Assembly (NCBI RefSeq): GCF_000018405.1
Contig: NC_009943.1
Coordinates: 1,057,001 to 1,121,000 of the forward strand
Reading direction: 5' to 3'
Source: Desulfosudis oleivorans Hxd3
Lineage (GTDB): Bacteria > Desulfobacterota > Desulfobacteria > Desulfobacterales > Desulfosudaceae
DNA: 64,000 nucleotides
This document shows positions 17,430 to 25,280 of this stretch, one piece after another. Positions within the stretch are counted from its first letter, which is position 1; the number at the start of each line of letters is the position of its first letter. The position numbers were made by a program, and so were the translations under genes. The notes under the pieces were generated by a model. It was given only the letters and a program-made list of their open reading frames with translations, was not told the DNA's origin and did not search any database.

Positions 17430-18341
17430 ATGACTAAAAGAACTCCATATGCAAGAAGTCCAGAAAGCAATTCACGTGAAACTTCAATGCGTAAGGAATT
17501 AGCTCCATTTGTATTAAAAAATATCGGAGAAATCATTTCAGATCGCAAAGTTAGTGGTATGCAAATGATTACAGTCCAACCTATATCCGGTCCTTCACTT
17601 GTTGTTTGGGTAAAATGCGCCTGGAAACCAGGCAATTCAGGAAATTGCGCTGTCCAGATGGCATTTCCAGGCAAAGAAGATCGCGCTCAGACTGCAGATG
17701 AAGTTGTAGGGGTCGTGCTTGAAAAAACAAAACGTGCTAACGACCGAGGTGCAACCCACATTTTATTGTTGGCCGCAGACAATGATGGCCATAAGCCTTT
17801 GGCTGCCTATATTCTTTCTGTTAATCAAGTTGGTAGCGTCGTAAAAGAAGCTGTCGCAGTTGACGAATCACTCACGCGGAATGGAGCTTCTCCAAGCATT
17901 TACATAACCGCAAAGGGTGACCGGCAAATAGAGCTGGTCAATATTGTAAAAAAATATTCTATAGACCTCCTCAAATCATCAGAAAATCAATTGCCATCTA
18001 CGGACGCAATAAACGACCTAAACGCTTATCCACCAGGGATTTCTGAGCCAGAGAAAATATCTCGGATGTCACCTTCATACTCAAGAGACCCCAAAATCAG
18101 GTCTTTTGTGATTAAGCGTGCTAAAGGTCGCTGTGAGTATTGTGGGGAACAAGGATTTTTAATGTCTGATGGTCAAAACTATTATTTAGAAGCACATCAT
18201 ATAATTGCCCTCGCTGACGAAGGAGAAGATACTGTTGAAAATGTAATAGCTCTTTGCCCAAAGCATCATCGAGAAGCGCATTTCGGGGCCAACAAGGAAA
18301 AACTTGAAGTTGAAATGGCGAAATTAATAAAGCAGAACTAA
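17430..18341 (+). CDS. HNH endonuclease domain protein
   Basis: Protein of 303 aa; ATG at 17430 with GGAG upstream. The C-terminal ~70 residues are an HNH nuclease: CEYCG (C235, C238), the HH pair at ~256-257, VENVIALCPKHHREAH with Asn271, Cys276 and a His pair, i.e. a zinc-bound beta-beta-alpha-metal fold. The N-terminal ~220 residues contain SLVVWVKCAWKPGNSGNCAVQMAF and RGATHILLLAADNDG and may be a sensor or target domain I cannot name. AT-rich composition and a DUF4238 neighbour suggest mobile defence DNA. Confidence 0.82.
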   Translation: MTKRTPYARSPESNSRETSMRKELAPFVLKNIGEIISDRKVSGMQMITVQPISGPSLVVWVKCAWKPGNSGNCAVQMAFPGKEDRAQTADEVVGVVLEKTKRANDRGATHILLLAADNDGHKPLAAYILSVNQVGSVVKEAVAVDESLTRNGASPSIYITAKGDRQIELVNIVKKYSIDLLKSSENQLPSTDAINDLNAYPPGISEPEKISRMSPSYSRDPKIRSFVIKRAKGRCEYCGEQGFLMSDGQNYYLEAHHIIALADEGEDTVENVIALCPKHHREAHFGANKEKLEVEMAKLIKQN

Positions 18342-18356
18342 AAAGCACCCGTGAAT

Positions 18357-18389
18357 GGACGTTTTACGTCACGACGTATAATCACTGTT
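18357..18389 (+). repeat. 33-bp repeat upstream of the DUF4238 gene (copy 2)
   Basis: Matches 16800-16832 at 30 of 33 positions. It lies 20 bp before the ATG at 18410 and contains TATAAT, so it could carry the promoter. Confidence 0.7.
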
Positions 18390-18409
18390 CAGTGTAGGAC
18401 CAGTATCCA

Positions 18410-19369
18410 ATGTCTAAGCATAAGAAACAACATTTTATACCAAGCTCTTACCTTAAAGCTTGGTGTGACCCAGAATGTCCCCAAAAAATGACTCCATATG
18501 TCTGGATGTTTTCCTTTGACGGGATAGACGTAAAACGTAAGGCACCGGAAAATATTTTTTATGAAACAGACATGTATACAATCAAGGGAGCAAAGGGTGA
18601 ACGCAACCTAATCCTTGAGCATGGCCTTCAACAGTTAGAAACAAAGTTTGCAAGAATTAGAAGAACAAAACTTCGAAAAAGGATAGAATTAACTATTGAA
18701 GAGCAAACTTTTGTTTGTGCTTTTGTTTCTGCTGCTCAATCTAGAACCAAGGCGAATCGAGAGCACTGGAAAAAAAACTGGGAACGCCCATTCAAAATGA
18801 TGGAAGACATGATGGAGTGGGCCAAAACTGCCACCCCTGAGGAAAAGAGGCGTGCGGCTTCAATATCTCCATTATCGTCCCGCAAAAACGATAAAAGTTT
18901 AGATTGTTCGCAAGTAAAGGAATTATACGAAAATCCTCTCCAAAAAATGCTACCGGTTATGATATCTAACCTCACACCGAGGCTAATGAAATTAAGCTTG
19001 GCGATATTATGCACTAATAGTATCCCAGGATTTATAACATCCGACAGCCCGTGTGTATGGTATGACCCAGAGGCCTATAAAAGGCCTCCATTTTATCGTG
19101 CCCCAGCATTAATGGATACTACTCTTGAGATAACGCTCCCTGTATCACCTAAACAAACTATACTCATAAGTCACTCTGACTGTAGTGGATATATTGATGT
19201 TCATAATGGGGTAGTTGATGAACTTAACAGAAGAACAAGATTCCATGCAGATGAATATTTTATCGTTAACAGAAATTTGAAAAATGATTTTTGGTTTGAT
19301 CCTGGCGAGGAACCGGATGACTCTTGGGAGAAAATTCAAAAAGAAACCGACACTGAACATCAGATTTAA
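18410..19369 (+). CDS. DUF4238 family protein
   Basis: Protein of 319 aa. The opening MSKHKKQHFIPSSYLKAW is the hallmark start of DUF4238 proteins, followed by a second block NIFYETDMYT and a later TSDSPCVWYDP and INRRTRF-type tail (here LNRRTRFHADEYFIVNRN). Family members occur scattered in accessory regions; activity is not established to my knowledge. AT-rich codons match the two genes upstream, and the shared 33-bp leader suggests they arrived together. A terminator-like hairpin follows. Confidence 0.85.
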   Translation: MSKHKKQHFIPSSYLKAWCDPECPQKMTPYVWMFSFDGIDVKRKAPENIFYETDMYTIKGAKGERNLILEHGLQQLETKFARIRRTKLRKRIELTIEEQTFVCAFVSAAQSRTKANREHWKKNWERPFKMMEDMMEWAKTATPEEKRRAASISPLSSRKNDKSLDCSQVKELYENPLQKMLPVMISNLTPRLMKLSLAILCTNSIPGFITSDSPCVWYDPEAYKRPPFYRAPALMDTTLEITLPVSPKQTILISHSDCSGYIDVHNGVVDELNRRTRFHADEYFIVNRNLKNDFWFDPGEEPDDSWEKIQKETDTEHQI

Positions 19370-19841
19370 ACGACAAGTATGATTCAGCGGAATTCCGGGC
19401 GGAATTCCGGGGACATCATACTTTTCTTAACAGCAAACCTTTTCTTACACCGACGTGCACTCAAAGGAACTTGCCAGGCCGGGCATCAATGGTAAACTCC
19501 GCCCATTGCAGCGCCGCCGAGCGAGAATGGCTTTTTCGGAAAAAGTGGGCAAATACTGTAGGGGCGAACCTGCGTGTTTACCCATCAATAGGGCAGATAC
19601 ACAGGTTCGCCCCTACATAATCGCCCGCGCCGAAAAAAGCGTTTGCGCGAGGGTATCCGAAGGCCAAGCTGAATGTGTTGGCAGCGTCATACGCCCATGT
19701 CGCTGGCATGAAAGTTTTCTCACGTTTACTACCGGCCGCAGGTGCCGCACTGGGGTGCGGCGCTCCCAGGCGTGTGCGGTGGTCTTACCCACAAAAAGCA
19801 GCGCGGCTGGGCTTGATCGTCAACCATAAAACAGGAAGAAC
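19370..19841. repeat. intergenic region with inverted repeat 19557-19617 and CCGCAC hairpin
   Basis: No gene is supported here. A long inverted repeat (19557-19617) starts with TGTAGGGGCGAACCTG and ends with CAGGTTCGCCCCTACA, a palindrome type common between bacterial genes. A small CTTTTTCGGAAAAAG hairpin lies at ~19531. The CCGCAC-TGGG-GTGCGG hairpin sits at 19745-19760. Confidence 0.75.
19375..19428 (+). terminator. stem-loop after the DUF4238 gene
   Basis: AAGTATGAT (19375-19383) pairs with ATCATACTT (19415-19423), followed by TTCTT. The loop holds two GGAATTCCGG units and could form its own hairpins. Confidence 0.5.
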
Positions 19842-20687
19842 ATGTCTTCAACCAACACAGTACGGGCAGCACACCGGGTTCCGTTTGGCTCATTCATACC
19901 ATTTTTGCTGATCTCCTTTGGCCTGGCCTGGGGGATTCTTGGTTTATACATTTTTCTTCCGGAAAAAATGGTATCGGTGTTTGGCCAACTTACGGGCAAC
20001 CACCCGCTCTTTTACCTTGCCGTGTATGCGCCGGCAATTGCCGCGTTTGCTGTGGTTGCCTGGAACAGTGGTCTTGCAGGGGTGCGGCGCTTTTTGGGAC
20101 GGGTGTTGCTTTGGCGCTGCAGCGCTGCCTGGTATGCCTTTCTGATCATCGGTATTCCTGTCATCTTTGTTGCCGGTTCCGCAATGCGGGGAAATCTTTT
20201 CACGGATCCGTTTCCATTCGCCTCATCGCAGGCCTTGTTCGTGGCGTTGTTCTTTGCAGCCATCAAAGGCCCTGTCGAAGAATTTGGCTGGCGGGGAATC
20301 GCCCTTCCGCTTCTCCAAAGGAAGTTCGCGCCAGTCTGGGCCGGGCTGATCCTTGGTGCAATATGGGGGCTGTGGCATCTACCGGCCTTCCTCCTGAGCG
20401 GAACCCAGCAAAGCGAGTGGTCATTTACCGCATTCTTCGCCGGATGCCTGGCGATAAGCGTCATTGTCACCGCACTGTTCAATTACGCCCGTGGCAGCAT
20501 TCTGTTGCCGGCATTTTTCCACTTTCAGCTCATGAACCCCATATTCCCGGACGCACAGCCCTACGACACATACCTGCTGATCGTTGCTGCATCCCTCATC
20601 ATCTGGTTCCACCGGAAGGACATGTTCACAAAAGAACAATCAGTAACAGAGGTCGTTCCGGGCGCAAAATGCGGCCGAAAAATATAA
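19842..20687 (+). CDS. CPBP (Abi) family intramembrane metalloprotease
   Basis: Protein of 281 aa with AGGAAG before ATG 19842. About eight hydrophobic segments. The catalytic motifs are EEFGWRG (EExxxR, ~residue 147) and WGLWHLPAFLL (HxxxF-like His), as in CAAX-processing/bacteriocin-processing proteases. Such proteins cleave or modify membrane proteins and some give bacteriocin self-immunity. The next gene is 21 bp downstream. Confidence 0.9.
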   Translation: MSSTNTVRAAHRVPFGSFIPFLLISFGLAWGILGLYIFLPEKMVSVFGQLTGNHPLFYLAVYAPAIAAFAVVAWNSGLAGVRRFLGRVLLWRCSAAWYAFLIIGIPVIFVAGSAMRGNLFTDPFPFASSQALFVALFFAAIKGPVEEFGWRGIALPLLQRKFAPVWAGLILGAIWGLWHLPAFLLSGTQQSEWSFTAFFAGCLAISVIVTALFNYARGSILLPAFFHFQLMNPIFPDAQPYDTYLLIVAASLIIWFHRKDMFTKEQSVTEVVPGAKCGRKI

Positions 20688-20708
20688 AGAAGACGGAATG
20701 CGCTTTCT

Positions 20709-21572
20709 ATGATTTTAGTGTATTTAATTTTCGGAACGCTGGGCATTGCGCTGTTCGGACTGCTGGTGCTTCGCCTCTGGGATGAGCGTGCCGAGCAGGC
20801 GGAATGGGCGCGGCTGGCCGATTTGCAGCCGGCAAACCCGTCTTTATATGATCCGATGATGGTTGCCGATTTGCCCGAGCCGGCAAGGCGATTCTTCAAC
20901 TTTGCCATTGCGCCCGGCACGCCTTTATTGACAGTGGCTGAAATCGATATGGGCGGGCAGTTCAGCCTGGGTTCTCGAGAAAACCCAACCTATCAGCAGA
21001 TGGACGCAAAGCAGATTCTTGCCGCTCCATCGGGTTTTGTCTGGAAGCTTCGTTTGCCGGGTGTCATACCGGTTTCCGGCTCGGATTCCGGCCGGTGGAC
21101 GCGGTTCCGCATTTTCGGCTTGCTGCCCGTTGCCCGGATGGGAGGCGATTCGGACCACACGCGGTCAGCGTTCGGCCGCTATATTGCCGAGGCTTTTTTC
21201 TGGACCCCTGCCGCCCTGCTGCCGGGCCCGGGCGTTGCCTGGGAATCGGTGGATGATCACACCGCTCGCGCCACGGTAAGCCACCTGGGACTGTCACAGG
21301 CTGTAGATGTGACGGTTGACGGCGAGGGCCGGCCAATTGAAGTTCATTTCATGCGATGGAGCGATGCGAATCCTGATAAAGTGCATCGACTGCAACCTTT
21401 TGGTGGCAAACTGTCTGATTTCCGTGAAGTTCAAGGCTTTCGCCTTCCCTTTAATGTGGAGGCGGGAAATATGTTCGGCACGGACGACTATTTCGCCTTC
21501 TTTAAAGCCGAGGTCATTGCTGTTCGTTTTCCGCTTCCTTCACACCGATTCGGAAGTCGGGACGCCCGATGA
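20709..21572 (+). CDS. DUF6544/DUF6920-like membrane-anchored protein
   Basis: Protein of 287 aa starting with a membrane anchor (MILVYLIFGTLGIALFGLLVL). The motif LPEPARRFFNFAIAPGTPL, the segment GFVWKLRLPG and the late FEVQGFRLPF-like block (read as REVQGFRLPFNVEAG) match a family of uncharacterised proteins I know as DUF6544/6920. Function unknown. Probably cotranscribed with the CPBP protease. Confidence 0.7.
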   Translation: MILVYLIFGTLGIALFGLLVLRLWDERAEQAEWARLADLQPANPSLYDPMMVADLPEPARRFFNFAIAPGTPLLTVAEIDMGGQFSLGSRENPTYQQMDAKQILAAPSGFVWKLRLPGVIPVSGSDSGRWTRFRIFGLLPVARMGGDSDHTRSAFGRYIAEAFFWTPAALLPGPGVAWESVDDHTARATVSHLGLSQAVDVTVDGEGRPIEVHFMRWSDANPDKVHRLQPFGGKLSDFREVQGFRLPFNVEAGNMFGTDDYFAFFKAEVIAVRFPLPSHRFGSRDAR

Positions 21573-21709
21573 TGATGCCGCCGGCATGAAGGTTTTTTGG
21601 GACGTCTAGTCCGGCCGCATGTGCCGCACTGGGGTGCGGCGCTCCCGGGGGTTTCGATCCCGATCCCGATTTGGAGGGGGCCACGGATGTTCCGAAGAAT
21701 CTTCTTGTA
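21573..21709. repeat. CCGCAC hairpin plus hexamer array before the toxin-antitoxin operon
   Basis: CCGCAC-TGGG-GTGCGG at 21624-21639 is followed by CGATCCCGATCCCGATTTGG (21655-21674). The same hairpin-plus-array order appears at 24083-24152 and 25131-25218. The preceding CCGGCATGAA and CCGGCCGCA bases are also shared with 19700-19745. Confidence 0.75.
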
Positions 21710-21743
21710 TTGAGTCTCATTTGAATATACAATTGGGACTCAA
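21710..21743 (+). promoter_or_regulatory. operator-like inverted repeat of the toxin-antitoxin operon
   Basis: TTGAGTCTCATTTG and CAATTGGGACTCAA form 14-bp arms with 12 matching pairs around ATATA(A). It ends 15 bp before the antitoxin ATG, over the expected promoter, as expected for antitoxin autoregulation. Confidence 0.65.
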
Positions 21744-21758
21744 TTTGGAGGTGATATC

Positions 21759-22046
21759 ATGAAATTTTTAAGTGTCAGAGATCTCAAAGCCAAGTCTTCG
21801 CTTATCTGGAAAGAGCTGCCGAACCAGAAAGATATGGTGATTACCAGTAACGGCAGGCCGATTGCCATTCTTTCATCCGTAACAGAGGACAACCTCGAAC
21901 TGGTTTTGTCGTCCTTTCGCCAGGCAAGGGCAACGCAGGCGGTTAATGCCATTCAGCACGAGTCCGTGCGAAAGGGAACGGATAAAATTTCCACAGGTGA
22001 AATCGACGATGAAATCAAGTCGGTTCGCTCCCGGCGGAAAAAATGA
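21759..22046 (+). CDS. Phd/YefM-family antitoxin
   Basis: Protein of 95 aa with GGAGGTG before ATG 21759. MKFLSVRDLKAKSSLIWKEL and MVITSNGRPIAILS are the characteristic N-terminal DNA-binding pattern of Phd/YefM antitoxins; the basic, flexible C-terminus would wrap the toxin. It overlaps the PIN toxin gene by 4 nt (ATGA), the usual coupling. Confidence 0.9.
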   Translation: MKFLSVRDLKAKSSLIWKELPNQKDMVITSNGRPIAILSSVTEDNLELVLSSFRQARATQAVNAIQHESVRKGTDKISTGEIDDEIKSVRSRRKK

Positions 22047-22483
22047 AAATCGTGCTTGATACAAACGTGCTGGTTTCCGGGCTTCTTACACCGTATGGGC
22101 CAAACGGCGAGATCATCCGCCTGATTTCGGCCGGCGTGCTTACGGTTCAATATGATTCAAGGATATTTCTTGAATACCAGGATGTCCTGGCGAGACCCAG
22201 GTTCCAATTTGATATGCAGGATGTGAACACCTTTCTGGCCTGGTTGAAACAAACGGGCCAGGTGGTTTTCGGCGCGCCACTGGGAAAAAGGCTGCCGGAT
22301 CCGGATGATGAGCCCTTTCTTGAGGTTGCCATTGCCGGGCAGGCGGTATGCATAATAACAGGGAACAAAAAACATTTTCCCAAAGCGGTTCGGCAGAATG
22401 TCACCATATTTTCGCCTGCTGAATTTATCGAGTTTTTCAGAAAACATAATGAGGGCACAGGGCAGGCCCATCCCCAGGGGTGA
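22043..22483 (+). CDS. PIN-domain toxin ribonuclease
   Basis: Protein of 146 aa. MKIVLDTNVLVSGLL gives the first acidic residue (Asp6), FLEYQDVLARP holds the Glu, and PDPDDEPFLEVAIAGQA plus IITGNKKHFP give the remaining acidic cluster of the PIN fold (COG1569-type toxins). Likely a Mg-dependent RNase neutralised by the upstream antitoxin. Confidence 0.9.
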   Translation: MKIVLDTNVLVSGLLTPYGPNGEIIRLISAGVLTVQYDSRIFLEYQDVLARPRFQFDMQDVNTFLAWLKQTGQVVFGAPLGKRLPDPDDEPFLEVAIAGQAVCIITGNKKHFPKAVRQNVTIFSPAEFIEFFRKHNEGTGQAHPQG

Positions 22484-22567
22484 TTGTGAACCCGCTTTGT
22501 CCGTGGGCCGTTTCAGGCGTCTACCGCGCCTGGTGGACGAAAATTTTATTTGCCAATGGAGTCTGCG

Positions 22568-22972
22568 ATGAGTGACCTGCAGGACCATATCAACTCGGCC
22601 AGAAGAACGGGGAATATCGATTTTTCCATTGAGGAGCGGCGTGCTGATTGCGTTATCAGTCGAATGCCGGTCACCCCCGGCGTTTTAAATCCCTATGGCA
22701 CGGTGCAGGCTGGTGCGATGATATGGCTGGCTGATGTTACCGCCTCGGTGCTTGCACTTGAGGGGCGAAAAATCGAGGATGACGGAAAGGGGTTTCCTCT
22801 TGCTGTAAACATTCATACAAGTCTTGTCGGTAACCAGACAACCGGCGATATTACCGCGGAGGCAAGGTTTTTGAGCAAGGGTAAAACAGTGATGGTTATC
22901 CGGACGCGAGTGACTGGAAACAGGAACAAGCTGCTGGCAGAAGTGACAACGACCCATGTAATTGCCAAATAG
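22568..22972 (+). CDS. PaaI-family thioesterase
   Basis: Protein of 134 aa; ATG 22568 with GGAG upstream is preferred over a TTG at 22550. The hotdog region reads NPYGTVQAGAMIWLADVTASVLA, with Gln/Gly in place of the usual HGG, and continues LAVNIHTSLVGNQTTGDITAEA. Acyl-CoA hydrolysis is expected. It lies 68 bp before an O-methyltransferase gene on the same strand. Confidence 0.82.
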   Translation: MSDLQDHINSARRTGNIDFSIEERRADCVISRMPVTPGVLNPYGTVQAGAMIWLADVTASVLALEGRKIEDDGKGFPLAVNIHTSLVGNQTTGDITAEARFLSKGKTVMVIRTRVTGNRNKLLAEVTTTHVIAK

Positions 22973-23040
22973 TCCGGTAATTGACGATAAAACAACCAGC
23001 CGGTTCACCGGTCGGTACATTGGACCAGAGACCAGGGGAC

Positions 23041-24060
23041 ATGAAAAAGGATTCTCAAAACACCGATCCCGATCGTCTGCTCAGATACAGGGATTCAATT
23101 TATGCAGCGGATTTGCTGGTGTGCGCGGTGGCCTGCCTCGATTTTTTCACCTTTCTGAGTGAAGGCCCGAAAACCTTTGATGAGATCTGTGACAAAATGG
23201 AAATTCAGCCTCGACCGGCGGACGTCATGGTGTCACTTCTTCTCTCCATGGAACTGATTGAAACGAATGCGCACAGATATGGGTTGGCTGAGCTGTCTGC
23301 GAAATATCTTGTCAGCGACAGCCCGGACAGCCTGGTCCCTTATTACCGTTCTCTTAAGAACCGCCCTCAATGCCTGGAGTTTCATGAGGTTCTCAAAACC
23401 GGAAGGCCTGCCGGCTGGTCGAGTAAAGATAAAGGGGACAGCTGGACAAAAAGTATGGAAAATCCGGAATTCGCGGACACCTTTACCGCTGCCATGGACA
23501 GCCGAGGCGCTTTTCTTGCCCGAAAACTCGCCGAGACAATCGACGTCAGTCAGCACAACGCGCTTCTGGACATTGCCGGTGGCTCAGGCATATACGCCTG
23601 CTCCATCGCAAACCGGAACCCTCGTCTGGCGGCCGCCGTCCTTGAAATACCTCCCGTGGACCTTGCTGCAAAACGGTCAATCGAATCAAAGGGCATGTCG
23701 GCCAGGATCAACGTTGTCGCCGGAAACATGTTTGATAAAATTCCCACTGGTTATGACGTCCATCTGTTTGCCAATGCCTTTCACGACTGGGATATCGACG
23801 CTGTAACCACGCTGGCCGCCAATTCCTTCAAGAGCCTGTCCCCCGGCGGTTTTATAGCGGTCTTTGATGCCCATCTGAATCAATTTAAGACAGGACCTCT
23901 TTCCGTTGCTGAGTATTCATGCCTGCTGATGCATTCAACGGAAGGTAAATGTTATTCTACGAAAGAAATCGGCGATATTCTCATGTCCGCGGGGTTTGGC
24001 CGGGTTGAAGTCACTGATGTTGCGGCTGACAGGACGTTAATCTCCGGAAAGAAGCTTTAA
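23041..24060 (+). CDS. O-methyltransferase (acetylserotonin/caffeate OMT family)
   Basis: Protein of 339 aa; ATG 23041 after GGGGAC, rather than a TTG at 22981. An N-terminal winged-helix dimerisation domain (TFDEICDKMEIQPRPADVMVSLL) precedes the SAM fold: LLDIAGGSGIYACSIANRNP, VVAGNMFDKIP, LFANAFHDWD (catalytic His region) and LSPGGFIAVFDA. These are the signatures of family 2 O-methyltransferases that act on small hydroxylated molecules. No biosynthetic cluster is nearby, so the substrate is open. Confidence 0.88.
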   Translation: MKKDSQNTDPDRLLRYRDSIYAADLLVCAVACLDFFTFLSEGPKTFDEICDKMEIQPRPADVMVSLLLSMELIETNAHRYGLAELSAKYLVSDSPDSLVPYYRSLKNRPQCLEFHEVLKTGRPAGWSSKDKGDSWTKSMENPEFADTFTAAMDSRGAFLARKLAETIDVSQHNALLDIAGGSGIYACSIANRNPRLAAAVLEIPPVDLAAKRSIESKGMSARINVVAGNMFDKIPTGYDVHLFANAFHDWDIDAVTTLAANSFKSLSPGGFIAVFDAHLNQFKTGPLSVAEYSCLLMHSTEGKCYSTKEIGDILMSAGFGRVEVTDVAADRTLISGKKL

Positions 24061-24171
24061 GCCATCCGTCCGGCCGCAGTTGCCGCACTGGGGTGCGGCG
24101 CTCCCGGGAGTTTCGATCCCGATCCCGATCCCGATAGCGATAGCGATTTGGATGAGAGCGCCGGGACACTT
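24061..24171. repeat. CCGCAC hairpin plus hexamer array
   Basis: Hairpin at 24083-24098 preceded by CCGGCCGCAG, followed by the array 24114-24152 (three CGATCC, two CGATAG) ending in GATTTGGATG. Confidence 0.75.
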
Positions 24172-24396
24172 CTATCCGCAGCCGCACCTGGGGCCTGAAG
24201 AGCCGAAGGCTTTCTGATTGGCTTTTGCCATCCGGTTCAGCCATCGTTTGATGGCCCCCTGCTTTTTCTCCGGGGCAGTGTCAAGGTTACAGTGGCAGGC
24301 CGTTGTACCGTCATGGGCATGGTCCTGATCATGGGATATGCCGCAGCATGTCGAACCTGTTTCGTGTCTCTTTGTTTCGTTGTTCAGGGTGTTCAT
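24172..24396 (-). CDS. small Cys/His-rich protein
   Basis: Protein of 74 aa on the minus strand, 57 bp downstream of the ZraP-like gene and probably in its operon. It is rich in potential metal ligands: GSTCCGISHDQDHAHDG, TACHCNLD and a C-terminal GPRCGCG. The middle is basic (KKQGAIKRWLNRMAKANQKAF). There is no signal peptide. Together with the upstream protein this suggests metal binding or delivery. No family recognised. Confidence 0.65.
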   Translation of the reverse strand: MNTLNNETKRHETGSTCCGISHDQDHAHDGTTACHCNLDTAPEKKQGAIKRWLNRMAKANQKAFGSSGPRCGCG

Positions 24397-24453
24397 AGTG
24401 CCCCCTTTTTATTATTGCAGGGGGGATAACGTTCCCCCCTGCGGTTTTAAGTG

Positions 24454-24915
24454 TTAATTCCAGCAATGGCCGGCGGTGTAGCCCATTCCATAGGGCCCCA
24501 TGTGGTTATACCGGCCGCCATACCCGTAGGCCCGCTGATTGGGCGTGATCTTGCGCACTTCGACCTGGTAGGCCAGCCTTTTTTCGTCCAGGCTTGCCCG
24601 AAGCCGGCTGATGTCACTCTGCACGGCCTTTGCCTTTTCAAGATCCGGTTCGGTGGTATTCAGAATCGCTTCCAGGTCTCCCTGTTTTGTCCAGAGCTTT
24701 TCCTGAATATCGCGGGTCTCATCATAGAATGCGCGGTCAAGGGATTCCAGCTTTTCACGCTGCTCCTGGGTCACGTTCCCGTAATAATCGCCGGGTCCGT
24801 TGTTCCCGTATCCCATCATATGACCGCGACCCCATCCGGGTCCCCATGCCATGACAGGAACCGCCACGGCAAATACCAGCAAAAGAATACCTATAGTGGA
24901 TGTCAGTTTCGTCAT
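24454..24915 (-). CDS. ZraP/Spy-like periplasmic metal-responsive protein
   Basis: Protein of 153 aa. ATG 24915 follows a perfect AAGGAGG; the frame extends to 24975 but that would pass through the promoter. Signal peptide MTKLTSTIGILLLVFAVAVPVMA, then GPGWGRGHMMGYG, an LTPEQ-type helix (VTQEQREKLESLDRAFYDETR), AILNTTEPDLEKAKAVQSDI and a His/Gly/Tyr tail (YNHMGPYGMGYTAGHCW). This matches zinc resistance-associated or Spy/CpxP-like proteins. The promoter carries the palindrome also found at 13436. Confidence 0.88.
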   Translation of the reverse strand: MTKLTSTIGILLLVFAVAVPVMAWGPGWGRGHMMGYGNNGPGDYYGNVTQEQREKLESLDRAFYDETRDIQEKLWTKQGDLEAILNTTEPDLEKAKAVQSDISRLRASLDEKRLAYQVEVRKITPNQRAYGYGGRYNHMGPYGMGYTAGHCWN

Positions 24916-24970
24916 AATAAACCTCCTTCTGGTTTGGCTGTTCTTACATCTGCCCTGTGTTAGTGCAAAC

Positions 24971-25000
24971 AGCATACCACAATGTGGTATATTATGACAA
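24971..25000 (-). promoter_or_regulatory. promoter with embedded palindromic operator for the ZraP-like gene
   Basis: On the minus strand TTGTCA (25000-24995), an 18-bp spacer and TATGCT (24976-24971). The perfect palindrome ATACCACAATGTGGTAT (24974-24990) fills the spacer and touches the -10 box. Arms are 8 bp with one central base. This is a typical repressor or MerR-like placement. Confidence 0.7.
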
Positions 25001-25280
25001 CATATTGTTTTTAAAATATTAAATTTTTAATTTAAGAAAATGGCGCGGGGGAAATCGGATAGTTACGATGCGGTGGTGAGTATAAAATACCCGGATGGGT
25101 GGGTATAAAATACCCTTGCCGCGGTGGTTGCCGCACTGGGGTGCGGCGCTCCCGGGGTGGCGATCCCGATCCCGATCCCGATCCCGATCCCGATAGCGAT
25201 CCCGATCCGGATTTGGAGGGGGACGGGTGTGTCAATGGTTTTGCCGGCCGGAATGTTTCGGGGAATGTTGCGGCTGTGTT
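25001..25280. repeat. intergenic region with ATAAAATACCC repeats, CCGCAC hairpin and hexamer array
   Basis: No gene seen. GTATAAAATACCC occurs twice (~25080, ~25103). The CCGCAC-TGGG-GTGCGG hairpin lies at 25131-25146, followed by the longest hexamer array of the window (25160-25218), five CGATCC units, then variants, ending in GATTTGGA. Confidence 0.75.

Noticed and set aside
16740-19430. Integron cassette array suggested by the GTTAGG near 16830 and the repeated leader
   Set aside because: No integrase, no matching RYYYAAC partner and no attC-like pairing; the repeats are leaders, not inter-cassette sites.
19455-19829. 124-aa open frame containing REP-like DNA
   Set aside because: It spans an inverted repeat and a CCGCAC hairpin; translation shows no protein-like pattern.
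25160-25218. CRISPR or origin-type iterons
   Set aside because: 6-bp units without spacers; the same arrays occur in six places, also inside operons, so they are dispersed repeats.
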